In this document: positions 24,750-32,444 of the stretch, in pieces
Layout of the letters: each line of letters opens with the position of its first letter
Position numbering within the stretch: position 1 is the first letter of the stretch
From: Enterococcus florum
GTDB lineage: Bacteria > Bacillota > Bacilli > Lactobacillales > Enterococcaceae
Direction of reading: 5' to 3'
Length of the DNA: 64,000 nt
NCBI RefSeq assembly: GCF_004309355.1
Contig: NZ_BJCC01000005.1
Coordinates: 41,853-105,852 of the forward strand
Translations under genes and position numbers: made by a program
The notes under the pieces: model-generated
What the model saw: only the letters and a program-made list of their open reading frames with translations
What the model was told of the DNA's origin: nothing
Database searches by the model: none

Positions 24750-25190
24750 ATGAAAATCCAATTAGCACCCACCTTCAGCAAACAGCACTTTGAGGCCATC
24801 ACCTTGCGTGAACAGATTTTAGGTACGACCGTGAACTTGAATCAAGAAGCCAAACGAACAACTTTTGTAGCCATTGAAGAAGGCAAAGTCGTCGGCACTG
24901 CAGCGATCCAATTATATCCATTCGGATTCGCGCGCATTCGCCAAGTCGCTGTGTCGCCAGATAGTCAAAAAAGGCACATCGGCAGCCAGCTGATGGACCG
25001 CTGCGAAGCCTTTGCTCGCGAACAACGGGCAGCAAAAGTAATTTTGACTGGTCGAAAATCAGCCAGCCTGTTTTATTTGAAAAGAGACTACCATGTGTTT
25101 CTCTTTCCGTTTTCCAAACACCAGATCGACTTTTTCTGGTTTGCGAAAAAACTAGAGACCACACCCTATACAACGGAGGAATCGCTATGA
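24750..25190 (+). CDS. GNAT family N-acetyltransferase
   Basis: 146 residues. The acetyl-CoA binding core is visible as IRQVAVSPDSQKRHIGSQLM (V-x-x-x-x-R/H-x-x-G pattern), preceded by TFVAIEEGKVVGTAAIQLY and followed by RAAKVILTGRKSASLFYLKR. The acceptor is unknown. It is driven by a consensus promoter with two repressor sites. GGAGG precedes the ATG. Its stop overlaps the next small gene. Confidence 0.87.
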   Translation: MKIQLAPTFSKQHFEAITLREQILGTTVNLNQEAKRTTFVAIEEGKVVGTAAIQLYPFGFARIRQVAVSPDSQKRHIGSQLMDRCEAFAREQRAAKVILTGRKSASLFYLKRDYHVFLFPFSKHQIDFFWFAKKLETTPYTTEESL

Positions 25191-25345
25191 AGGAAGCTAT
25201 TGAAAAATCAAAAGAATTGATCGATAAAAGCAATACCGCCGCCCGCATTGAACTTGAGAAAATGAAGATCGAACTCGAAGCCAAATCACAGCTCTTTGCT
25301 ACCAGCATCGGATTGATCAGCCCACAAAGGTATGATTCGATTTAA
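25187..25345 (+). CDS. Small charged helical protein, unknown
   Basis: 52 residues, ATGA overlap with the GNAT gene and CGGAGGAAT upstream, so it is translationally coupled. The sequence KEAIEKSKELIDKSNTAARI, then ELEKMKIELEAKSQL, is strongly helical and could form a coiled coil. I do not recognise it. The overlap and ribosome site make it a real gene. Confidence 0.65.
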   Translation: MKEAIEKSKELIDKSNTAARIELEKMKIELEAKSQLFATSIGLISPQRYDSI

Positions 25346-25348
25346 ATC

Positions 25349-25400
25349 AAAAAAAACAGAGTATCGCCGATTTCGTGCGGTGCTCTGTTGTGATACTCTG
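25349..25400 (-). terminator. Terminator downstream of the DUF998 gene
   Basis: Minus strand CAGAGTATC pairs with GATACTCTG around a structured loop and is followed by eight T. It lies about 95 bases after the stop of the DUF998 gene. Confidence 0.6.
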
Positions 25401-25495
25401 CGATAATCTGTATAGTTGTTTTTTGACCAGCGAAGAGAAAAACCAATTCAGGTTGACGCGTCGAAAAAAGCAAGCGCGCATCTGTCTAATTTCCC

Positions 25496-26152
25496 TTACA
25501 AAAATGACTGATTCTTAAAAACGAACAGCTGCCGAAGCGCAAATAACGTGAGTGGGATATAATTGAAGAAGAAGCTCACTCGCTGCCACAAGCCTAATTG
25601 ATTGAATAACGGAAAATCCGCTGTGATCGGTGTCCGCGCTACCCCGTAGATTCCCGCAAAAATCAAGCTGAGGACAAGCAAAACCAAGTATCCACGACTT
25701 TCCCCAATCTTGCCTTGTTTATGGTAAAGCAAAACCAAGAACAACGGAAATATTAGAAAGCCCGCATAACCAATACCCGAGCCCACATTGTGAATCCAAG
25801 TTGACAACGACCAGCCTGCCTGTTCCGTATCCACACTAAACAAGCCGGTAAAAATACAATCTCCGATACCATATATCCCGATCGCTGCCGTCAATAAAAA
25901 CGCCAGTGAACGGGACGTTTCCTTAAACAGACCATAGACCGCCGGCAGCGACAACACATAAAATAGACCCGCAACGACCGACCAAACCAAAAAGGCTCCA
26001 CGAACCGGACTGCCGACCTCTCCCACCAGACTAATCACCATCGTCCGTTGATTCAAGGCAGGATAAAACAAGCCCAATACGTAAGGCGTCAAAAAATCAC
26101 TGATCACTCCGATCAATAAAAAATGAAAGCCGTATTTTTTCAAGGTATTCAT
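25496..26152 (-). CDS. DUF998 family membrane protein
   Basis: 218 residues with six to seven hydrophobic helices, such as YGFHFLLIGVISDFLTPYVL, LAFLLTAAIGIYGIGDCIF and YLVLLVLSLIFAGIYGVART. The pattern GIGDCIFTGLF, then WIHNVGSGIGYAGF, fits DUF998 proteins, whose role is unknown. GGGAGG precedes the ATG. Monocistronic, with no informative neighbours. Confidence 0.75.
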   Translation of the reverse strand: MNTLKKYGFHFLLIGVISDFLTPYVLGLFYPALNQRTMVISLVGEVGSPVRGAFLVWSVVAGLFYVLSLPAVYGLFKETSRSLAFLLTAAIGIYGIGDCIFTGLFSVDTEQAGWSLSTWIHNVGSGIGYAGFLIFPLFLVLLYHKQGKIGESRGYLVLLVLSLIFAGIYGVARTPITADFPLFNQLGLWQRVSFFFNYIPLTLFALRQLFVFKNQSFL

Positions 26153-26326
26153 ACAAGTTCCTCCCAGCGTTCGCTCGGTTAATTATAGCGCGAACAAAGC
26201 AGAGAGTGCATGATTCAGGATTAGCGCCCGTTTCTTTCCGATTTTGAAAAGATCAATGATCGAAAAACGCATTTTTAATGAGGAATTTCGTACACTGATG
26301 GTAGAACCGCTAAGGAGGTAAACAAC

Positions 26327-26476
26327 ATGCACGCTGAAACTGCCCTTTATTTTGGTTTATTCAATTATTTACTGCTCTATCTCCTGCTAGGCATCGTTGC
26401 TGTCAGCCTACTCAAAATCGTCAAGCTGTTAAAAGACATTCTCAAAGAACTAAAGGAACGACACCTCTCCGATTGA
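26327..26476 (+). CDS. Small single-pass membrane protein, unknown
   Basis: 49 residues with an excellent ribosome site (AAGGAGG, eight bases before ATG). One hydrophobic helix (LFNYLLLYLLLGIVAVSLL) is followed by a basic amphipathic tail (KIVKLLKDILKELKERHLSD). This shape is seen in small regulatory membrane peptides and in type I toxins, but nothing else supports a toxin role. Confidence 0.6.
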   Translation: MHAETALYFGLFNYLLLYLLLGIVAVSLLKIVKLLKDILKELKERHLSD

Positions 26477-26552
26477 TTTACAAAAAAAACAACAGCCATC
26501 CTTTTTGAGTGACGGTTTGGCTGCTATCTGTTTTTCTTGAAAAGATCTACTC

Positions 26553-26588
26553 AAAAGACCCACCTTCAGCCAATCGAAGGTGGGTCTC
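26553..26588 (-). terminator. Terminator of the KDG operon
   Basis: GACCCACCTTC pairs with GAAGGTGGGTC around AGCCAATC; on the minus strand the stem is followed by TTTTGA. It lies just after the kdgK stop. Confidence 0.8.
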
Positions 26589-26592
26589 TTAC

Positions 26593-27588
26593 TTACCGAT
26601 GAATCTTCGCACTGTCACTTTGCATAAACGCAAGAACTTCTGCTTCATTAAATTGATTGCAGTCGCCTTTGACAAAATGCTTCAACACAGCCGCAGCCGT
26701 GGCAAATTCAATGGTTTCATGTGGAACTTTTTGACTCAGCAGCCCATGCAGGATGGCGCCGGTAAAAGCATCGCCGCCACCAATGCGATCAACAATCGGG
26801 TCAATCAAATAAGGCTTCGCAGTATACGTTTCCCCATTGCTCCACAGGGTTCCCTGCAGTTCGTTCACGCTGGTGGAATGGACCACGCGATTGGTAGAAA
26901 AGAACACTTGAATATTGGGAAACCGTTGGTGCATTAGTTGATAATAATCGCTGACGTCAGCCGTGGTTTCTTCAATCCCTAAAAGATGGATCGCATCTAG
27001 GCGGCCCGCAGAACAGTAATCGACATACGGCAAGGCTGTTTGTAAAAATTTACCGGCTTCTTCCTGACTCCATAAGGTTTGACGGTAATTGCTGTCAAAG
27101 CTGACCTTACAGCCAGCCGTTTTAGCGGCTTGCATCAACTGGATCGTCCATTCCCGCCAAGCTTCAGAGAGAGCCGGCGTGATGCCCGACACATGGAAAA
27201 CGTCCACGCCTGCAAACAACTCTAACAACGCCCATTCCAGTTCGGCCATTGACGCGAAGGCAGAGCCTTGACGATCGTAAACCACCTTCGTCGCTTTTTG
27301 CCCGACGCCCTGCTCCACATAATAGGTTCCTAGACGTCCAGAGCCTTTCAATAAAGGCTCTGTGGAAACCCCATAGCTTCTCAAATGATTTTCAGCCGCC
27401 TGACCGAGCGCATTGTCAGCCACCTTGCTGGCATAGGCGACCTGATGCCCGTAATTCGCTAATGAGATTGCCACATTGGCTTCTCCTCCACCGTAATAAA
27501 CAGCAAGTTGTTCTGCCTGATTCAACCGAACACCCATTTCAGCAGTCAGGCGCAGCATGATCTCACCGAAACAAACGACTTTAGCCAT
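26593..27588 (-). CDS. kdgK: 2-keto-3-deoxygluconate kinase (PfkB family)
   Basis: 331 residues. N-terminal VVCFGEIMLRLTAEMGVRLN, the GGGEANVAISLANYG sugar-site motif, and the C-terminal PfkB anion-hole DRIGGGDAFTGAILHGLL with catalytic Asp in GGGDAF. Phosphorylates KDG to KDPG. Its start overlaps the end of the aldolase gene by 8 bases, so the pair is translationally coupled. Confidence 0.9.
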   Translation of the reverse strand: MAKVVCFGEIMLRLTAEMGVRLNQAEQLAVYYGGGEANVAISLANYGHQVAYASKVADNALGQAAENHLRSYGVSTEPLLKGSGRLGTYYVEQGVGQKATKVVYDRQGSAFASMAELEWALLELFAGVDVFHVSGITPALSEAWREWTIQLMQAAKTAGCKVSFDSNYRQTLWSQEEAGKFLQTALPYVDYCSAGRLDAIHLLGIEETTADVSDYYQLMHQRFPNIQVFFSTNRVVHSTSVNELQGTLWSNGETYTAKPYLIDPIVDRIGGGDAFTGAILHGLLSQKVPHETIEFATAAAVLKHFVKGDCNQFNEAEVLAFMQSDSAKIHR

Positions 27589-28234
27589 GCTTGTTTCCTC
27601 GAATTTCTGCTAACCGATCGGTGTATTGACGAGCCATCCTTGTCACCTTGGAAAAATCTCCTTCTGCCGCTGGAGCCAATAGATTTCCGCCTACACCGAC
27701 TGCCACGACTCCTGCATCGAACCAAGTTGCCATATTTTCCAGACTGACTCCACCTGTCGGCATCAGGTTGATCTGAGGCAAAGGCGCCTTCACTGCTGAA
27801 ACCATACTTGGACCAAAGGCACTTCCTGGGAATAACTTGATGATATCCGCACCGCTCTTCAGGGCACGTTGCATTTCCGTGATCGTCATGCAGCCTGGCA
27901 GGTAGGGAATTTGATACAGGTTGCACAGCTCAGCCGTTTCAGAGTCAAAGCTAGGACTGACCACAAATTCAGCCCCCGCCATGATCGCCAGACGAGCCGT
28001 CACCGCATCCAATACTGTCCCAGCACCAATCACTACCTCTTGACCTTGATAGGCAGCGGCTAATTCTTGAAGGACCGCCTGCGCATTTGGAACAGTAAAG
28101 GTTACTTCGATCCCTTGTATGCCACCTTCAATGATCGCGCGACTCGCCAGAAGGGCTTCTGTCTGATCCTTTCCCCGAACGACTGCAATAACGCCAGCTT
28201 TTTCCAAACGTGATAAAATTTCTACTCGTTTCAT
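27581..28234 (-). CDS. eda: KDPG/KHG aldolase
   Basis: 217 residues, class I TIM-barrel aldolase. GIQGIEVTFTVPNAQAVLQE, VIGAGTVLDAVTARLAI, the Schiff-base lysine in DIIKLFPGSAFGPS and MPTGGVSLENMATWFDAG are all present. Splits KDPG into pyruvate and glyceraldehyde 3-phosphate. Upstream of kdgK and 20 bases after the PTS gene. Confidence 0.92.
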   Translation of the reverse strand: MKRVEILSRLEKAGVIAVVRGKDQTEALLASRAIIEGGIQGIEVTFTVPNAQAVLQELAAAYQGQEVVIGAGTVLDAVTARLAIMAGAEFVVSPSFDSETAELCNLYQIPYLPGCMTITEMQRALKSGADIIKLFPGSAFGPSMVSAVKAPLPQINLMPTGGVSLENMATWFDAGVVAVGVGGNLLAPAAEGDFSKVTRMARQYTDRLAEIRGNKHG

Positions 28235-28253
28235 TCCTTTTGTCTCCAGTCTA

Positions 28254-30080
28254 TTAGTTAAGAACAGCTCGTTCCAATAAAGCGCCAGCAGAATGCTGTC
28301 CTTCTAGATCGCGCATTCCAGAAAAAGACAATACCCGATCCATGTTCGTAATGATCACGATGATCATCGTTTCTTTGCCTTGGCTTTGAAGGTACGCAAG
28401 GTCCATTTGAGCCAATTTGGTTTCTACAGATACTTGATCGCCTTCCTTGACGAAGACTTCAAAGCCTTGTCCATTCAAAGCAACGGTGTCGATCCCCATA
28501 TGCACTAGGATCTCGACGCCATTGCTAGTTTTGATCCCGATTGCATGCTTGGAAGGAAAAACGGTCGTGATTGTTCCAGCTACTGGCGAGAAGACCGCGC
28601 CGTCTGTTGAATTCATCGCGAAGCCTTCCCCCATCATTTTGGTTGAAAAAACTTCATCCGGCACATCTTCTAATGGGACATAATCCCCTTTAGCAACAGC
28701 GTGCAAATCCACTTCGTTGGTTATTTCTGCTGCTTCATCCTGTTGCTTTGGCACCATCATGTAACTCAATACGAAGGACAACGCGATCGCGATGATGATC
28801 CCTAAAACAGCAAAGATAAAGTATTGCCCGATATACGCCGGCAAGCTGAAAATACTCGATAAAATATAGCCATAGATCCGAACACCGAAGAAGCTGATGA
28901 AGGCTGAAGCAACAGAGCTTCCGATCGTCGCAGCAATAAAGGCTTTTTTGTATTTCGACAAAATCCCGAACAACGCTGGTTCAGTAATTCCCAACAATCC
29001 TGAAACAGCCGAAGAGAGAATGATCGATTTTTCTTCTTTGGTTTTCACTTTGGTATAAACCGCAGCTGTGGCACCGGTGATTGCCATATTAGCCATAAAC
29101 ATCATCGGCATCAGCATATCGTAGCCTTGGTTGGCAAAGTTTTGCAACGCAATCGGGGTCATCGCATGATGCAGACCCGTAAAGATCGCAATCGGACGAA
29201 TCGCACCCACTACAACACCCGCTAATACAGGCGAGATCGTGAACAAGCCAGCTACACCAGCTGCTAATAAATTGCCTAAATGAATACTGATCGGACCAAT
29301 CACCGTCAAGGTCAACAGCCCAGCAATGAATAAAGAAAGCGTCGGCGTGAAGACCGTGCGCAGCACCTGCGGCAGCACTTTGTCTACCCAACGGTAAATA
29401 TAGCTCAATACTAAGACAGCAAAGATGATCGGAATAACCGTTCCCGCATAATTAAATACCGGAACCGGCACAAAACCGAACAACTCAAAAGCCGAAACAT
29501 TGCCCTCCGCAACTGCATTGGTCATTGTAGGAAATTGCAGCGTCGCCGCAATAGCGATCGCCAAATACTGATTGGTTTTAAAGATCCGAGCAGCAGAAGC
29601 AGCAACAAAAAATGGCAAGAAAGTAAATACGCCGCTGGCGATCATATCAATCACTAAATACGTATCCGTTTGGTTGGAGATCACATTCAAGGCCACTAAT
29701 CCGGCCATCAATCCTTTGATCATCCCTGCTCCAGCGATCGCTGGTACGATCGGTCCAAATACACCAGATACCGTGTCCATAAATAAGGAAACAGCACCTT
29801 TTTTCTCGGTATTGCCTTGTTGGCTGTTTTCATCTAAGCCCAGCTCTTTGGCCAGTGGTGCGAAGTAATCCCCCACATCGGTCCCGATCACTACCTGCAA
29901 TTGATCGCTTTGATACTTCGTACCCACGACCTTCGGAATCTTATCCAAAGCTGTGTAATCGACCTTCTTCTCATCCTTTAAGTTAAAGCGCAAGCGGGTC
30001 ATGCAATGCCATGCGTTGTTGATATTTTCGGCTCCGCCAACATCTCTTATGATTTGTTTTGCTACCTCTTCATGTTTCAT
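28254..30080 (-). CDS. PTS beta-glucoside-type EIIBCA transporter
   Basis: About 608 residues with domains in order IIB-IIC-IIA. IIB has Cys26 in NNAWHCMTRLRF; IIC runs from about 100 to 450 (GPIVPAIAGAGMIKGLMAGL, LHHAMTPIALQNFANQGYDM); IIA at the C-terminus has GTITTVFPSKHAIG and the active His in VEILVHMGIDTVALNG. ATG 30080 has AAGGAGGGG upstream; an earlier in-frame ATG has none. Linkage to KDG kinase and KDPG aldolase suggests it imports a sugar or sugar acid ending in KDG; the actual substrate is not clear, because the dehydratase next door acts on unphosphorylated acids. Confidence 0.9.
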   Translation of the reverse strand: MKHEEVAKQIIRDVGGAENINNAWHCMTRLRFNLKDEKKVDYTALDKIPKVVGTKYQSDQLQVVIGTDVGDYFAPLAKELGLDENSQQGNTEKKGAVSLFMDTVSGVFGPIVPAIAGAGMIKGLMAGLVALNVISNQTDTYLVIDMIASGVFTFLPFFVAASAARIFKTNQYLAIAIAATLQFPTMTNAVAEGNVSAFELFGFVPVPVFNYAGTVIPIIFAVLVLSYIYRWVDKVLPQVLRTVFTPTLSLFIAGLLTLTVIGPISIHLGNLLAAGVAGLFTISPVLAGVVVGAIRPIAIFTGLHHAMTPIALQNFANQGYDMLMPMMFMANMAITGATAAVYTKVKTKEEKSIILSSAVSGLLGITEPALFGILSKYKKAFIAATIGSSVASAFISFFGVRIYGYILSSIFSLPAYIGQYFIFAVLGIIIAIALSFVLSYMMVPKQQDEAAEITNEVDLHAVAKGDYVPLEDVPDEVFSTKMMGEGFAMNSTDGAVFSPVAGTITTVFPSKHAIGIKTSNGVEILVHMGIDTVALNGQGFEVFVKEGDQVSVETKLAQMDLAYLQSQGKETMIIVIITNMDRVLSFSGMRDLEGQHSAGALLERAVLN

Positions 30081-30172
30081 TTTTTGGTTCCCCTCCTTAT
30101 TTCTCACGGAATGTGGTTTCAGACCAAGGACTAGTCTGCTTCGTCTGATTGTGTGTTTCCGTTTTCACCCAC

Positions 30173-30201
30173 ATAGTAGCATGGTCCAACCAAGTTGTAA
30201 A
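30173..30201 (-). promoter_or_regulatory. Promoter of the PTS-eda-kdgK operon with candidate operator
   Basis: Minus strand -35 TTTACA (30196-30201), 17-bp spacer, -10 TACTAT (30173-30178). The spacer holds TTGGTTGGACCATG; related TTGGTCT motifs occur on the minus strand near 30130-30136 and 30308-30315. They may be sites for the GntR regulator encoded at the end of the divergent unit. Confidence 0.5.
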
Positions 30202-30388
30202 ACCAGTCCTTTTTGTCATTTTTTATTTACAAACACCTATATACCAACGTTTATATATAAAACTCAGAAAAATTGGACTGTTTTTATGCTTGCTTCGCAG
30301 TATTTTTTAGACCAAATTGACACTGCCCAGTTTCGCGTGTTTCAATGGGGATGGAAATGATCCTCAGAAGGAAAGTGGAGTGAACAAC

Positions 30389-31588
30389 ATGACACCGACA
30401 ATTATTACTGATATAAAAAGCTTTGCCATCAAACCTGACCGTCACAACCTGCTGGTAGTGAAGGTAGAGACCGATAAAGGCGTATCCGGTTTAGGCTGCG
30501 GCACCTTTCAATTTCGCCCATTGGCTGTTCAGACCGTCGTTGATGATTATTTAAAACCCTTGTTGATTGGCCGTGACGCGAATCAAATCGAAGATATCTG
30601 GCAGGTCATGAACGTCAATTCCTATTGGCGCAATGGACCTATCACCAATAATGCCATCTCCGGCGTCGATATGGCGCTATGGGACATCAAAGGCAAACTA
30701 GCCGATATGCCATTGTATCAGTTATTGGGCGGAAAAGCCCGCACTGCCATCCCAGCTTATACCCACGCGGTGGCGGATAATTTAGAAGACCTGTATTCCG
30801 AGATCGACAAATTCCTAACAGAAGGCTACCGCTACATTCGCTGCCAACTAGGCTTTTACGGCGGCAACCCGGAAAATCTGCAAACCCCTGAACAGCCGAT
30901 CGCTGGTTCGTATTTTGATCAAGAAGACTACATGCAGACAACGCTGCAGATGTTTCAAGCCATTCAAGAAAAATATGGTCGCCAATTCCAAATGCTGCAC
31001 GACGTCCATGAACGCCTGCATCCCAATCAAGCGATCCAATTTGCCAAAGCTGCTGAGCCGTACAATCTCTTCTTTTTAGAAGATATTTTACCGCCCAATC
31101 AGAACGAATGGCTGGCCCAGCTCCGCAGCCAATCCGCAACGCCGATCGCCACTGGCGAACTGTTCAACAATCCAATGGAGTGGAAGGAACTCGTGCGCAA
31201 CCGCCAAATCGACTTTATGCGGGCACACGTTTCACAGATTGGGGGGATCACACCTGCATTGAAATTGGCGCACTTCTGCGAAGCCATGGGCATCCGGATA
31301 GCCTGGCATACCCCTTCTGACATTAGTCCAGTGGGTCTTGCAGTGAATACACACTTGAATATTCATCTGCATAACGCTGCGATCCAAGAAAATATCGATA
31401 TCCCGGCAAACACCAGAACCCTTTTCGGCAACATTCTAGCACCAGAAAAAGGCTTTTTCTACCCGATCGAACAAAGCGGGATCGGCGTCACCTTCAACGA
31501 AGAACTCGCCGCTCAGCACCCGGTCGTGTATCGTCCGCACGAATGGACACAAAGCCGGACACCTGACGGCACGATTGTTACACCGTAA
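30389..31588 (+). CDS. Enolase-superfamily sugar-acid dehydratase, ManD/RspA-like
   Basis: 399 residues from ATG 30389 (GGAG upstream). Metal ligands Asp205 ([10 protein letters not shown]), Glu231 (FFLEDILPP) and Glu257 ([10 protein letters not shown]) are in place, with His207 and His307 (IAWHTPSDI) as in mannonate dehydratases. It would dehydrate D-mannonate or D-gluconate to KDG, which kdgK and eda then process. ManD-family members range from efficient to nearly inactive, and the RspA-like type can be poor catalysts, so substrate is inferred. It is divergent from the PTS operon. Confidence 0.88.
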   Translation: MTPTIITDIKSFAIKPDRHNLLVVKVETDKGVSGLGCGTFQFRPLAVQTVVDDYLKPLLIGRDANQIEDIWQVMNVNSYWRNGPITNNAISGVDMALWDIKGKLADMPLYQLLGGKARTAIPAYTHAVADNLEDLYSEIDKFLTEGYRYIRCQLGFYGGNPENLQTPEQPIAGSYFDQEDYMQTTLQMFQAIQEKYGRQFQMLHDVHERLHPNQAIQFAKAAEPYNLFFLEDILPPNQNEWLAQLRSQSATPIATGELFNNPMEWKELVRNRQIDFMRAHVSQIGGITPALKLAHFCEAMGIRIAWHTPSDISPVGLAVNTHLNIHLHNAAIQENIDIPANTRTLFGNILAPEKGFFYPIEQSGIGVTFNEELAAQHPVVYRPHEWTQSRTPDGTIVTP

Positions 31589-31601
31589 TGAAATGCTACA
31601 C

Positions 31602-31648
31602 AAAAAAGACGTCACGAACACCAGCGCTTCTGCTGGAAGTTCGTGACG
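31602..31648 (-). terminator. Terminator between dehydratase and GntR genes
   Basis: CGTCACGAAC and GTTCGTGACG form a long stem with an inner CCAGC/GCTGG pair; the minus strand continues into TTTTTT. It ends the GntR gene and may also stop the convergent dehydratase transcript. Confidence 0.85.
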
Positions 31649-31649
31649 C

Positions 31650-32357
31650 TTAGTCTATTCTCGAACGATGAATCTCCCGATCAAACGGACGAATATAGGT
31701 CACTGAATAGTCAATGGCAATAATACTGCTGTATTCGTAAACCTGGCCATCCTCCAAGATCGCCCGATTGGTGATCTGCATCGCCGGTGTTCCCCGTTTG
31801 CATAGTAGCAGCTTCGACTGCTCCTTGTTGGTCGTGATCGGATCATAGCTAGTGATATAGTGAGAGATCCGATAGCCCTGCTGCTCCACATATTCCTGAA
31901 TCGAGTGCTCCACCACCTCCTGCGACAAATCCGGAAACATCGAGACCGGCAGCTTCGAACTCTCCAGCTGCTCGATCTTGTAATTCACGATCCGAATCCG
32001 CTCAAAGGTCCAAACCTCATCCGACCCGCTAATCTGAAAGATCTTCTGCTCTTCCAACGTCGCCGGAGCCCTTTTCAACTCAATCATCTTCGAATCAATC
32101 CGATCATACGGTGTCCGTGTCAATGAGTTAAAAATCAACGGATTCTTTACCCATTCCTCATGCACAAAAATCCCAGACCCCTGCACCACTCGCACGATTC
32201 CAATCTCTTCCAGGTTCTTCACCGCCTGCTGGATCGTAAAACGCGAGACCCCATAAATCCGCGCCAGCTCCCGCTGATTTGGCAATTTTCCATTCTGAAA
32301 TTCCTCTTGGTAAATTTTACTAAGCAAGTCTTGTACGATGAATTCACGTTTCTTCAT
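31650..32357 (-). CDS. GntR family regulator with UTRA sensor
   Basis: 235 residues. N-terminal winged helix: NGKLPNQRELARIYGVSRFT, then IQQAVKNLEEIGIVRVVQGS and GIFVHE. The C-terminal UTRA domain (EVWTFERIRIVNYKIEQLES, GTPAMQITNRAILEDGQVYE) binds a sugar phosphate-type effector in HutC/NagR relatives. It probably represses the PTS and dehydratase units next to it. AAAGGAG precedes the ATG. Confidence 0.88.
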   Translation of the reverse strand: MKKREFIVQDLLSKIYQEEFQNGKLPNQRELARIYGVSRFTIQQAVKNLEEIGIVRVVQGSGIFVHEEWVKNPLIFNSLTRTPYDRIDSKMIELKRAPATLEEQKIFQISGSDEVWTFERIRIVNYKIEQLESSKLPVSMFPDLSQEVVEHSIQEYVEQQGYRISHYITSYDPITTNKEQSKLLLCKRGTPAMQITNRAILEDGQVYEYSSIIAIDYSVTYIRPFDREIHRSRID

Positions 32358-32444
32358 GTGGGTGCTCCTTTTGGATTGTTGATGGTTTTAGGTTAATTGA
32401 CATGGATGGTCATTTGTATTTATATTGCGTTGTTGCAGGAATAA

